A stretch of DNA of 42,552 bases from NCBI RefSeq assembly GCF_025211055.1, contig NZ_JAOARO010000101.1, forward strand, positions 1 through 42,552. Direction: 5' to 3'. Under the pieces are notes generated by a model. That model was not told the origin of the DNA, ran no database searches, and worked only from the letters and a program-made list of their open reading frames with translations. The stretch comes from Vallitalea sp. Its GTDB lineage: Bacteria; Bacillota; Clostridia; Lachnospirales; Vallitaleaceae. The position numbers and the translations under genes are program-made. This document shows, one piece after another, positions 8,518 through 17,083 of the stretch (its first letter is position 1; each line of letters starts with the position of its first letter).

Positions 8518-8572
8518 TGACTGGACCACCCTACAACTTATATTTTCCATAAGCTATATCATGATACAGTCA
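8518..8572 (-). terminator. Possible terminator after the SLH gene
   Basis: TGACTG/CAGTCA arms close a long branched loop (which contains a CTTAT/ATAAG stem) and are followed on the minus strand by TTTTTTG. The closing stem is short, so this is a weak call. Confidence 0.35.
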
Positions 8573-8602
8573 AGAGCAACCATATTAAATTATATCAAAT
8601 CT

Positions 8603-10069
8603 TTAGTCTATTATCTCTAGTGTTATGTTAACTTTATCCCCTTCAGTAATTTCAGTTATCTTGACTACGTCTCCTATTTTAATATCATTAACTTCTAACT
8701 CATCATCTTGTCCTTCTTTTTTAATCACAGTATTTTCATCAACTATAAATATTTTTTCTGTATCATCGTCTTTACGAATAGTAATTAATCTATTAGTTGT
8801 CGTCTCTGTAAGAATCATTACTACTCCTTCATAAACTTTTGTTACTATCTCTTCAATCTTAATTTCAATTTGTGATATGTATGAATTATCTCCTTCGATA
8901 ATTTTTGTTATCATAACTATATCCCCTATGTTTATATCGTTAATCTTTAATGAACCATCTTTTCCTTCTTCTTTGATTATAGTATCTTTATCTAATACAA
9001 AAGACATTTCCTTATGGTCATCCAAAATACTTATTTTGCTTTCTTCCGCTGACTCTACAACCTTAGTAACTTTCCCCTTATAATTCTGTAGGATTTTGTC
9101 CACCTTTTCTTTTGATACCTCAATATACACTACTTTATGATCGAAGAATTCTAATTGTAATTTATCTGAAACTTTCAAGTCTGTTAATTTGATCTCGTTA
9201 TTATTAGAATCATAGATAACTACATTTTCGCTAAGCAGATATCTTTCAGATTCAAAATCATCTTTTATAGTAATGATACCATTAACTATTTGAACAAATT
9301 CTCCCATTTCTACCTCATCTTTATCGCAATCTATTTTATCATCTAATCGAGAAAATAGAATTGCCATTTCAGCTCTTGTTAAATTACCCTTAGGATTAAA
9401 TATCTTTCTATAACCTGACATCAATCCTAATTTATTAATTAAGTATATATAACCACAATTTCCTTCTGGAATCAAATAATCATCATCAAAATCCAACTCT
9501 TCTTCTTCATTATCATTAGCTTTTTCTTCCATCCCTAACGCTCTAATGATATATTTAGCTACCATATATCTTTTTACTGGTTTGTTAACATCGTAATCTT
9601 CTAATTCATCTTCTGTGATAATACCTTTTTTATAAGCATAAGCCAAATATAGAACCGCCCACTCAGGTACATCAATTTCTTCTATTAGCTCTGGAATTTC
9701 ATCTAAACCTTTAGCATCATCTTCCCATCCCATGATTCTTAGAGTCATTACGATAACTTCAATATTCTTAGCAGATTTACTGGGTAAGAATTTACCATTT
9801 CCATCACCTAAAATGTAATTCTTGACACTCATACGCTCAATATCTTTATTAGCCCAATGGTCTCTTTCAACATCTTGGAATTTCTTTGTATATTTATGTT
9901 CCCATTTTTTATATTGTCCAACATATTTTTTGTAAATTTCGTTCCAACTAATCTTACTCTTTCCTTTATTACCTCTATAACTATGATTCTTTGCCATAGT
10001 AGCATTAGAGAATATCAGAGAAAAAGCTAACATCATTGTAATCAACTTCACTATTTTATTCTTCTTCAA
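8603..10069 (-). CDS. Secreted S-layer-homology (SLH) domain protein
   Basis: This 488-residue protein begins with a signal peptide (cleavage near TMA-K, residue 26). Three SLH repeats follow at about 64-110, 133-176 and 200-245; FQDVERDHWANKDIERM and FNPKGNLTRAEMAILFSRL are diagnostic. SLH repeats anchor proteins non-covalently to secondary cell-wall polymer. The rest is two to three copies of a beta-rich unit of about 65 residues ending in a motif like INDINIGDIVMITKI/VNDIKIGDVVKITEI, with acidic linkers. A TTG start at 10069 is preceded by AGGAGG at 8 bases. It lies 80 bases downstream of rsgI, and a SigI-like promoter sits in that gap, so it is probably a target of SigI; the role is likely envelope maintenance. 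Confidence 0.85.
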   Translation of the reverse strand: MKKNKIVKLITMMLAFSLIFSNATMAKNHSYRGNKGKSKISWNEIYKKYVGQYKKWEHKYTKKFQDVERDHWANKDIERMSVKNYILGDGNGKFLPSKSAKNIEVIVMTLRIMGWEDDAKGLDEIPELIEEIDVPEWAVLYLAYAYKKGIITEDELEDYDVNKPVKRYMVAKYIIRALGMEEKANDNEEEELDFDDDYLIPEGNCGYIYLINKLGLMSGYRKIFNPKGNLTRAEMAILFSRLDDKIDCDKDEVEMGEFVQIVNGIITIKDDFESERYLLSENVVIYDSNNNEIKLTDLKVSDKLQLEFFDHKVVYIEVSKEKVDKILQNYKGKVTKVVESAEESKISILDDHKEMSFVLDKDTIIKEEGKDGSLKINDINIGDIVMITKIIEGDNSYISQIEIKIEEIVTKVYEGVVMILTETTTNRLITIRKDDDTEKIFIVDENTVIKKEGQDDELEVNDIKIGDVVKITEITEGDKVNITLEIID

Positions 10070-10114
10070 AATAATAACCTCCTATTTTTTGTTTATTCAT
10101 TTGGGTATATTATC

Positions 10115-10145
10115 TATTCGTAGACATTTCTTCCATTTTAGGGGT
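10115..10145 (-). promoter_or_regulatory. SigI-type promoter upstream of the SLH gene
   Basis: On the minus strand ACCCCTAAAA (10145-10136) lies 20 bases before CGAATA (10120-10115). SigI promoters of Bacillus and Clostridium thermocellum have a C-rich -35 followed by an A tract and a CGAA -10. The site is between rsgI and the SLH gene, just after the rsgI stop. The spacing is longer than I would expect, so this is a motif match, not proof. Confidence 0.5.
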
Positions 10146-10149
10146 ATTA

Positions 10150-11241
10150 TTATTTTTTTTTATATTTTTTAGATTTTTTATACTCATTATTTTTTTGGTT
10201 ACCATGAGCACCATCTTTCCTGTTTCCTTTTTCTTTAATATTTATGCTTTTAACATCTTTATATCTGTCATCGTTTTCATTTTTTGTTTTAGCTTTATCT
10301 TGTTTATTGTTTTTACTATTATTTACAGGATTTTTATTATTTGTGGTCTCTTTTAATGCTTTTTTACCCTCTTTTTTTATTTCTTCCCTATTACTATTAG
10401 TTTTTTTATTAACTTTATTGGCATTAACTTTTTTATTTTCCTTATCTCTTTTTTCTTTATTTTCTTGTTTTTTATCTTGTTTCTTATTTTCATTTCTATT
10501 ATTATCAGACTTTGATTTTCTCAATCTTTTAACATTACTTTTATTCTTACTATCCTCTGTTTTTATTTTATCTTCTATGACTTCTATAAGCTCGTCAATT
10601 GTTATTTCTTCAAGTTTTTCTTTTTTATACGAAGGTGCAACTTTTCTAACTTCATCTATCAAAGCAGATTTTCCTGGTGATACATTATCATCCTTCGCTT
10701 GTTTATAATCATCTTCAGGAACTTCTACAGCATATACATTTACCTTACTATCTTCATCTAAATATCGTTTTACATTGTCTATTGTTTTATCTTCTAATTT
10801 ATCAAATGTAAGTAATACATTAATTTCATCATTATTGTCTAACGTTGTTTCAGCTATTATATCACCTACTATTGTTTCTACCTTCTTATTTTTATAATCA
10901 GATATGTTATCAACCATATTTTTTCCATCCTCATTGATACCATTAATCTTTAATATCCTATTAAATCTATTGTATATAATTTCAATACTTGGGTTAATGT
11001 CAATATTAATATATCCATAAGGTGTATAATATGCATAGGCACTAACTCCAAATCCACTAATAAGGAATATTATAACAATAATAGCTGCTATTCTTCTGAA
11101 ATTTGTATTTGTCATTCCATTAATATTTATTTCCATTCCGACTTCTATATAATTATTAGGTTTTTTAATCTTTTTGAACTGACCATCTCTTGTTAAGACT
11201 ATTATATGATTACTATATATCTCCATAACTACTGCTCGCAT
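10150..11241 (-). CDS. rsgI: Anti-sigma-I factor RsgI with lysine-rich extracellular tail
   Basis: Residues 1-45 are the cytoplasmic RsgI N-terminal domain (AVVMEIYSNHIIVLTRDGQFKKI) that binds SigI. One transmembrane helix spans 51-70. Directly outside is the conserved YINIDINPSIEI segment; in RsgI proteins the Asn-Pro bond (here N83-P84) is the autoproteolytic site that starts signalling. Up to about residue 200 the domain is folded; residues 220-363 are low-complexity Lys/Asn/Glu-rich. Cellulosomal RsgI proteins end in carbohydrate-binding modules, which this one lacks, so its stimulus may be polyanionic wall polymer or envelope stress (inference). AGGAGG precedes the ATG. It starts 11 bases after sigI and is co-transcribed with it. 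Confidence 0.9.
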   Translation of the reverse strand: MRAVVMEIYSNHIIVLTRDGQFKKIKKPNNYIEVGMEININGMTNTNFRRIAAIIVIIFLISGFGVSAYAYYTPYGYINIDINPSIEIIYNRFNRILKINGINEDGKNMVDNISDYKNKKVETIVGDIIAETTLDNNDEINVLLTFDKLEDKTIDNVKRYLDEDSKVNVYAVEVPEDDYKQAKDDNVSPGKSALIDEVRKVAPSYKKEKLEEITIDELIEVIEDKIKTEDSKNKSNVKRLRKSKSDNNRNENKKQDKKQENKEKRDKENKKVNANKVNKKTNSNREEIKKEGKKALKETTNNKNPVNNSKNNKQDKAKTKNENDDRYKDVKSINIKEKGNRKDGAHGNQKNNEYKKSKKYKKK

Positions 11242-11252
11242 ATATTCACCTC

Positions 11253-11942
11253 CTATAGATATTCTTTTAAATATTCATAATCACCCATTATAATAATTAT
11301 TAGGGCTATAATATATATTCGTCCTCGTTCTATTTTTTTTCGGTGTATCTTCATTTTTTCTGTTATTTTCTGAACAGGTAATCTTTTATTATTATGTATA
11401 TAATTCATTAGTTCACAATCTGAAACAATTAGAGTAGCTATTTTTTTATATAATCTTCTAGTACTCTTATGTTTGGGAGAATGCTCAACAAGTTTGGTAA
11501 AGTCAAGCCCCCAAGTCAATAACTCTTTTTTGAATTCTATTATCTCCAATTGTCTTAACTCATTTTCATTTTTGATTCTATATATATCAAGACTTTTCTT
11601 ATCAACCAAATCTATATCCTTAGTATGATCATCATTACAAAGTATAATATTATTACCAACATTAGGATTTTTTCTTTGATAATCAATAAGCCTTCTACTT
11701 ATAACTATCTTTGAGAAAGTCAAAAAACTACCCTTATCTTTTTCATATTTATCAATAGCTTCATTGAATGCAATTAAACCTATTGATAGTTCTTCGTCAA
11801 TACCATATTCAATATATCTACCTATTTTATTTTGAATTATTGATGCTATAAAAGGCTTATACTGCTCTATAAGAGTGTTCCTTATATGTACGTTATCCTT
11901 CGCTAATAATACCATCTCATCTAGCGACTTGTCCTTTTCCAA
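11253..11942 (-). CDS. sigI: RNA polymerase sigma factor SigI
   Basis: The protein of about 229 residues matches the SigI family: SLDEMVLLAKDNVHIRNTLIEQYKPFI at the start, then FLTFSKIVISRRLIDYQRKN, the region-2 segment, and a SigI-specific C-terminal DNA-binding region ending in KITEKMKIHRKKIERGRIYIIALIII. It is held by the membrane anti-sigma factor RsgI encoded next. Start choice is open: a GTG at 11951 overlaps the GGGAGG ribosome site, whereas the TTG at 11942 has it 8 bases upstream and is preferred here. No SigI-type promoter was seen upstream of sigI, so autoregulation from the near region is not supported. Confidence 0.9.
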   Translation of the reverse strand: MEKDKSLDEMVLLAKDNVHIRNTLIEQYKPFIASIIQNKIGRYIEYGIDEELSIGLIAFNEAIDKYEKDKGSFLTFSKIVISRRLIDYQRKNPNVGNNIILCNDDHTKDIDLVDKKSLDIYRIKNENELRQLEIIEFKKELLTWGLDFTKLVEHSPKHKSTRRLYKKIATLIVSDCELMNYIHNNKRLPVQKITEKMKIHRKKIERGRIYIIALIIIIMGDYEYLKEYL

Positions 11943-12125
11943 CTTTTTCACCTCCCTACTTATAGTATAAGATTATATAGCTTCAAACAAATGGTAATTT
12001 TTGCCAAATGGTGTGTGTCAATTGCAAAATAAATACTTTATTATTTTTATAAATGTTATTTCAAATTATATATGCAAACCATATCTAATATCGTTTGTTT
12101 TTTTACAAATCTTTTATAATATTGT

Positions 12126-12154
12126 TTGCATTAATTGTGTTTATATGATATTAT
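12126..12154 (+). promoter_or_regulatory. Sigma-A-type promoter for the DUF2087 regulator
   Basis: TTGCAT and TATTAT are separated by exactly 17 bases and lie 32 bases before the start codon at 12187. Confidence 0.6.
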
Positions 12155-12186
12155 AGATTCAAATGATATATGAGGTGTTAAAACTG

Positions 12187-12930
12187 ATGAATAATGATTT
12201 ATTTTGGAATGCAAGTATTGATGATTTAAAAAAAGGTTATTTATATGATGAGATTGACGGTAATTATATTTGTCTTATATGTGGAGAAAAATTAGAAAAT
12301 GGCATAATTCACGATTATAATAATCAACTAATGACATCGGAAAAGAGAATGCAGTATCACGTTGAAGAAGTACATGGTGGAACATTCAATTTTTTGATTA
12401 CCCTCAATAAAAAGTATACTGGATTGACTGATAATCAAAAAGAAGTATTAGAATGCTTTTATAAAAATATGAATGATAAAGAAACATCAAAAGAGCTGCA
12501 TATCTCTGAATCTACCATTAGAAACTATAGATTCAAATTACGAGAGAAAGAAAAACAAGCAAAAATATTTACAGTTTTGATGGAATTGGCAAGTACCCAT
12601 ACTAATAATAATATAATAATAGAGCCCCATAAAACTGCTACAATGGTTGATGACAGATACGTAATTACGGAAGATGAAAGTAAAAAAATCGTAAAAAGGT
12701 ATTTTACACCAGAAGGTAAATTAAAGGATCTACCTTCCAAAGAGAAAAGGAAAATAATTATTCTAAGGCATATTGCAGAGAATTTCAAACCAAACTATAG
12801 ATATAGAGAAACAGAGATAAATAGAATCTTAAAAAGAATATATGAAGATTATGCTATTATTAGAAGATACCTTATCGAGTATGGTTATCTAGATAGGACT
12901 AATGATTGCAGTTATTATTGGGTTAAATAA
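12187..12930 (+). CDS. DUF2087-domain transcriptional regulator with zinc-finger-like N-terminus
   Basis: The start is set at 12187 because GAGGTG lies 9 bases upstream; an ATG at 12163 overlaps the ribosome site. The 247-residue protein has a C29-x2-C32 ... H58-x4-H63 pattern that could bind zinc, then a LuxR-like helix-turn-helix (LTDNQKEVLECFY...DKETSKELHISESTIRNYRFKL, about 85-120). Residues 178-247 are DUF2087 (LKDLPSKEKRKIIILRHIAENF...YAIIRRYLIEYGYLDR), a winged-helix-like domain found in Gram-positive regulators. Signal and targets are unknown. It is divergent from sigI-rsgI, with about 245 bases between the starts, so it could influence that operon. Confidence 0.8.
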   Translation: MNNDLFWNASIDDLKKGYLYDEIDGNYICLICGEKLENGIIHDYNNQLMTSEKRMQYHVEEVHGGTFNFLITLNKKYTGLTDNQKEVLECFYKNMNDKETSKELHISESTIRNYRFKLREKEKQAKIFTVLMELASTHTNNNIIIEPHKTATMVDDRYVITEDESKKIVKRYFTPEGKLKDLPSKEKRKIIILRHIAENFKPNYRYRETEINRILKRIYEDYAIIRRYLIEYGYLDRTNDCSYYWVK

Positions 12931-13088
12931 TCCTAAATGGTTGAATTAAATCATATATATATTTAAAAATCCATATTAGCATAATGAATACTTTATATAT
13001 GTACTTGAAATTATCAACTCTATAAATTAAACTATAAGAAAGCAACTTCATTTCTATTAGAAAAATTATTAAAAAAGAGGTATTTATT

Positions 13089-13760
13089 ATGCTAATTAAT
13101 ATACTACAGAACTGTTCCTTATTCAAAAATATACACACAGAAGATATTGAGTCTATTTTGTCTTCCATAGAGTATGATGTAATCAAATATTCAAAAGAAC
13201 AGATAATCAGTACGGAAGGTGAAGAATGCAATAAAATAGGGATTGTTCTTGAGGGTAATATTGAAGTAAGGAAAATATACCCTATGGGAAAATCCATTAC
13301 TGTAACACGATTAAATCCTAGTGATATCTTTGGAGAAGTTATCCTTTTTTCTAACATGAAATATTACCCTTCAACTTTAGTTGCCTGTAACTCATTAGAG
13401 GTACTTTATATCTCCAAAAAACAGATTATTGATCTTATAGAACATCAATCAATAATAATGAATAATCTTCTCAATGTACTATCCAGCAAAATACTGACAC
13501 TCAATAAAAAACTCAGAAATCTTTCCTACGAAAACATGCGTCAGAAAATAGCTGATTTCCTACTCTCAGAATATAAGAAACAACAAAACCTGTATATAGA
13601 ACTAAATATATCAAGAAAAGAAATGGCTGAAACATTAGGCGTTACAAGGCCATCTCTATCTAGAGAACTTGCTCTTATGAAAGATAGAGGCATCATTGAC
13701 TATCATAAGAATATTATAAAAATAGGCAACCTCCAAATGCTTGAAGATTGCTTATTCTAG
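13089..13760 (+). CDS. Crp/Fnr-family transcriptional regulator
   Basis: Residues 1-115 form a cyclic-nucleotide-binding-type beta barrel (GIVLEGNIEVRKIYPMGKSITVTRLNPSDIFGEV), followed by the long dimer helix and a winged helix-turn-helix near 150-205 (ISRKEMAETLGVTRPSLSRELALMKDRGII). Length, 223 residues, is normal. No N-terminal cysteine cluster for an Fe-S centre is present, so it is not a classic FNR; the ligand cannot be told. GAGG precedes the ATG. It stands alone on the plus strand and converges with the TPR gene 13 bases away without an obvious terminator between them. Confidence 0.9.
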   Translation: MLINILQNCSLFKNIHTEDIESILSSIEYDVIKYSKEQIISTEGEECNKIGIVLEGNIEVRKIYPMGKSITVTRLNPSDIFGEVILFSNMKYYPSTLVACNSLEVLYISKKQIIDLIEHQSIIMNNLLNVLSSKILTLNKKLRNLSYENMRQKIADFLLSEYKKQQNLYIELNISRKEMAETLGVTRPSLSRELALMKDRGIIDYHKNIIKIGNLQMLEDCLF

Positions 13761-13773
13761 TTATCTATATGAT

Positions 13774-16047
13774 CTAATCCTGTACTGATTTATCATTATT
13801 ATCATGATTATAAGTATCATATCTTTTGATTTCGTCATACCCTAGATTTTTTGCATAATCCTTTAATATATCTTGGTTAATATCTTTATATAGATCCATA
13901 AATTTATTTGCTCTACTTTCACCACTAGTATTTTCAAATAAGATAAATAGTAATTTATAAAACCTGGCTAGATCACTATCATTATTATTTAAAAAACTAT
14001 AAGCTTCATCAATATTACCATTATTAATTAATTCATAGAACACTTTGAAACCTGACCTATCCATATTAATATATTTATTTGTCAATGGTTCATAATCTGC
14101 ATTATTATACTTATTAGTATACATAGGCATGATACTTTTTAAGCCTTTCATATTATCTTGCAGCAAATATATTCCTATCATTTTTTCTATGACAGTGTCA
14201 TTTAAACAGCTTCCAATTAATCCACTATAATTCTCTATAGCATTATTATAATCATTAAGATAATAATAACTCTTAGCTATACAGTACTTCTGGTTATCAA
14301 CATCTTCATCATAGTACTCTATGGCTGTTTCATAATCATTTAAATTATAATAACAATCTCCAATAGCTTCTTTTATTTCTGGTGTATGTATAGATTCATT
14401 CATAACTAGTAAATGTTCTAATGCTTTCTTATAATCAATGTTTGATTCATCATCGTTATCATCCCATTCTCTCATATACATCTTAGCTAAAGTTTTATGA
14501 ATATGTAGGTTATCAGGATTTTCTTTTAACTCTTTATCATATTGTAAAACAGCTTCACCAAATTTTTTGTCAATTAATAATTTATCTCCTTCTGTCCACT
14601 CTTCACCATCAATATCAATAGTGGCAATAGATACATTAGAATAAGAACCATAATTGTCAATCCAACAATCTCGGTCATCATATCCCCCAATAATTTTCAA
14701 ATAGTATTTCCCAGAATGATATAAAGCATCTATTAATGAATCTACATTAATGGTACCGTTAGAAGATGAATAGCCTATACTAAAATAACTTTCTTTTTCT
14801 TTATCTACATCAAAGTATATAGTATTCCCTCTAAATTTTGTATTTGAAAAATAATTAATATTATAAAAATCTCCTTCATCACCATTTATAAGTGATAATC
14901 CTACTTTGTAATAGTCAAAATCTAGATAATCATGACTCACCTTGAATTGAAATCTATTAGTATCTATCTTCTCTATTCCCACTTTTATAGGTGAGTATAG
15001 ATTAATATTTCTTTTATATGAATTATTACCTTTCATCTCAATATCTCTATAACCCTTGTCAAATTCTATATTATGACCTTTTATTCTATTCCACGGCAAA
15101 CATAGTCCCACATTATAATTACCATTTGGTACATTATGAAAAATATACTGACCTTTTTCATCTGTTACAGTAACCAAGTTCTCTCTATATACGAATCCCA
15201 TCTGACTACTTACTCCATCCATTGAAGTTAAGAACACTAACATATTTTCTACTCCAGCTCCATCATTGAATATTACCCCTTGCAAAGTATTATTTGCTCT
15301 CTTTTTATTCTTGATATCCACAGATGATAATATAGTTTCATAAAGACTATCTATTATTTTAAATTTAGTATCTTTGGAATTTATATAATCCTTGTGCTTA
15401 GTTCCCCCATAATTCATTTTACCACTTAAAAAATTATAGTAATTCGTTACTATATCCCAATAAGAGTCATATTCCTCATCATGATAATCTTCAATTAAAT
15501 CTAGGGCTTTATCAAAATTTCCTAATTCAATATTCATTAATGATAAATACATATTCCTCAGAGATTCATAATCTTTATCTTTGAATTGATTTTTATTAAG
15601 CATATCTAAAGCATTATTATTGTATCCAGCATACCAGTTTACTAAAGCAGTGTAGAGTGTATAATTATCAAAGTAATCATTGTCTCTATGATATTCTAAC
15701 AATGTATAATAAGTATCATTTATATCTTTGATACTCTCCTCACTTACTACTCTAGTATCACCATTTACAATAGAAAATCCATCCTGTATAACAACCATTA
15801 CTTTACTAAAAACTTGATGATCATTTAATATGTTTTCTAGAATCCTAATCTGCCCTAAAACACTCTTTTGATCTTGGGGATGCTCTTTTACCAACCTATT
15901 ATAATAAGCATTACTAGTAGTTCCCTTGTTTATATTTCCTAATAAATAATACATATCTGGAGAATTATAGTTAATTCCTATATATCCTATAATTATAACA
16001 CAAACGACTATAATTATATATTTTACCTTTATTTTTATATACTTCAT
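13774..16047 (-). CDS. Membrane-anchored TPR protein with a carboxypeptidase-regulatory-like domain
   Basis: The 757-residue protein has one N-terminal transmembrane helix (about 7-24) and then a large extracytoplasmic part. Residues 252-330 (LQGVIFNDGAGVENMLVFL...TDEKGQYIFHNVPNGNYNVGL) look like a carboxypeptidase-regulatory/SdrD-B-type beta domain. From about 490 onward there are TPR-like repeats (LHIHKTLAKMYM, AIGDCYYNLNDYETAIEYY, IAKSYYYLNDYNNAIENY). It is the third gene of an operon with an ECF sigma factor and a small membrane protein and may be the sensor or effector of that unit. No enzymatic motif was seen; it could bind a wall or surface ligand through the beta domain. Acidic and Asn/Tyr-rich composition is notable. 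Confidence 0.7.
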   Translation of the reverse strand: MKYIKIKVKYIIIVVCVIIIGYIGINYNSPDMYYLLGNINKGTTSNAYYNRLVKEHPQDQKSVLGQIRILENILNDHQVFSKVMVVIQDGFSIVNGDTRVVSEESIKDINDTYYTLLEYHRDNDYFDNYTLYTALVNWYAGYNNNALDMLNKNQFKDKDYESLRNMYLSLMNIELGNFDKALDLIEDYHDEEYDSYWDIVTNYYNFLSGKMNYGGTKHKDYINSKDTKFKIIDSLYETILSSVDIKNKKRANNTLQGVIFNDGAGVENMLVFLTSMDGVSSQMGFVYRENLVTVTDEKGQYIFHNVPNGNYNVGLCLPWNRIKGHNIEFDKGYRDIEMKGNNSYKRNINLYSPIKVGIEKIDTNRFQFKVSHDYLDFDYYKVGLSLINGDEGDFYNINYFSNTKFRGNTIYFDVDKEKESYFSIGYSSSNGTINVDSLIDALYHSGKYYLKIIGGYDDRDCWIDNYGSYSNVSIATIDIDGEEWTEGDKLLIDKKFGEAVLQYDKELKENPDNLHIHKTLAKMYMREWDDNDDESNIDYKKALEHLLVMNESIHTPEIKEAIGDCYYNLNDYETAIEYYDEDVDNQKYCIAKSYYYLNDYNNAIENYSGLIGSCLNDTVIEKMIGIYLLQDNMKGLKSIMPMYTNKYNNADYEPLTNKYINMDRSGFKVFYELINNGNIDEAYSFLNNNDSDLARFYKLLFILFENTSGESRANKFMDLYKDINQDILKDYAKNLGYDEIKRYDTYNHDNNDKSVQD

Positions 16048-16067
16048 AAGCTATTAACTCCCATCAA

Positions 16068-16379
16068 TTAATAAAATAATTTATCTAGCATCTGTATTTC
16101 TATATATTCTATTTGGCTGTCTTTTAAGTTATCAGGTGTTAATCTAAATGTCTGATAAGATAAAAATACCACTGCGACGGATGCAACACTGACACCTATA
16201 ATCAAGTTGTTAACAGAAATTTCAAACTTATAATTAAGGAATCTACTTAATATACTTCGTCTACTACTATTCTTTAATTTCCTAAAAACTGCGTCTTGAG
16301 ACTCATAACCAAAATCTATACTCTTCAACTGACTATCCAATGTTTTTCTAACTAATCTTCTTATCCTATCATCATTCAT
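16068..16379 (-). CDS. Small single-span membrane protein, candidate anti-sigma factor
   Basis: This 103-residue protein overlaps the end of the sigma-factor gene by 8 bases and so is likely translationally coupled to it. It has a basic cytoplasmic N-terminus of about 52 residues (DDRIRRLVRKTLDSQLKSIDFG...), one transmembrane helix (about 54-73, VNNLIIGVSVASVAVVFL) and a short outside tail of 30 residues. It lacks a ZAS-type zinc anti-sigma motif. Position and topology make it the obvious candidate for the cognate anti-sigma factor, but sequence alone does not prove this. The downstream TPR protein might supply the sensory domain it lacks. Confidence 0.65.
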   Translation of the reverse strand: MNDDRIRRLVRKTLDSQLKSIDFGYESQDAVFRKLKNSSRRSILSRFLNYKFEISVNNLIIGVSVASVAVVFLSYQTFRLTPDNLKDSQIEYIEIQMLDKLFY

Positions 16380-16908
16380 TCACGAACACCTCCTCAAGAT
16401 ATCTTTTAATATTATCTCGTGCATATTTCAATCTGCTTTTAACAGCACTGTTGGTTAAATTTAATATTTCTGATATGTCCGCAACAGAGAAATTCTGATA
16501 ATAGTAGAGTATGATTATTTCTCTATATTTTGGTTTTATCTTAGCCAGACAATCTGCAACTGCTATCTTGTCAATACTATAATCTTCATTATACTGAAAC
16601 GCATTCTTTACATCCTCATAATTATTCCTGTTTTCTCTGCGAAACCAATTTTTTCTCCTAATCTGTCTACACTCATTGGCTAATATAGTATACAAATAAT
16701 TTTTCTCACTACTATCATGCCGATAATTGTCTATGCTATAGTAAAAATTAATAAATGTCTTTTGCACCACATCTTCTGCCAGATGTTGATCCTTAACCAT
16801 CATGTATGCATATCTTTTCAGCTGTGTTCCATACCTGTTCATAACATTTTTTAAATATTCTTCATTACTTAATTCAACCGTTTGTGTTTCAACACTAGTC
16901 GTTATCAT
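16372..16908 (-). CDS. ECF RNA polymerase sigma factor (sigma-70 family)
   Basis: The 178-residue protein has sigma region 2 at about residues 25-95 (QLKRYAYMMVKDQHLAEDVVQKTFINFYYSI, and the NYLYTILANECRQIRRK stretch) and region 4 at 125-172 (KPKYREIIILYYYQNFSVADISEILNLTNSAVKSRLKYARDNIK). This is standard ECF architecture. AAGGGAG precedes the ATG. It heads an operon with a short membrane protein and a TPR membrane protein. A vegetative-type promoter can be seen at 16953-16981; whether it also drives its own transcription is unknown. Confidence 0.92.
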   Translation of the reverse strand: MITTSVETQTVELSNEEYLKNVMNRYGTQLKRYAYMMVKDQHLAEDVVQKTFINFYYSIDNYRHDSSEKNYLYTILANECRQIRRKNWFRRENRNNYEDVKNAFQYNEDYSIDKIAVADCLAKIKPKYREIIILYYYQNFSVADISEILNLTNSAVKSRLKYARDNIKRYLEEVFVNE

Positions 16909-16952
16909 TTTTTCTCCCTTAACACCTATTATTCAACACATTATTTATTGAA

Positions 16953-16981
16953 AGAATATAGATTCTATATTACTTTTACAA
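16953..16981 (-). promoter_or_regulatory. Promoter of the ECF sigma operon
   Basis: On the minus strand TTGTAA and TATTCT are separated by 17 bases and end about 45 bases upstream of the sigma-factor start codon. Confidence 0.5.
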
Positions 16982-17051
16982 TATATAGATGCACCAACTA
17001 CTTTTTTGGTTGCAAAAAACCTAATTAAATTTTCAATTATGAAAAACGTAA

Positions 17052-17083
17052 AAAGAAGACAGCTACCGATCGCTGTCTTCTTT
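17052..17083. terminator. Strong hairpin without an obvious parent gene
   Basis: A perfect 12-bp stem (AAAGAAGACAGC/GCTGTCTTCTTT) closes an 8-nt loop. On the minus strand it runs into TTTTTACGTTTTT, the pattern of a terminator. No minus-strand gene lies directly upstream. The gap 16909-17581 otherwise holds the ECF promoter and the leader of the plus-strand secreted gene, with a TATAAT at 17405-17410; a weak overlapping ORF here is rejected. Confidence 0.6.

Noticed and set aside
10244..10708. Leu/Ser/Phe-rich plus-strand ORF of 154 codons opposite rsgI
   Set aside because: It is the antisense shadow of the Lys/Asn/Glu-rich tail of RsgI and has no ribosome site.
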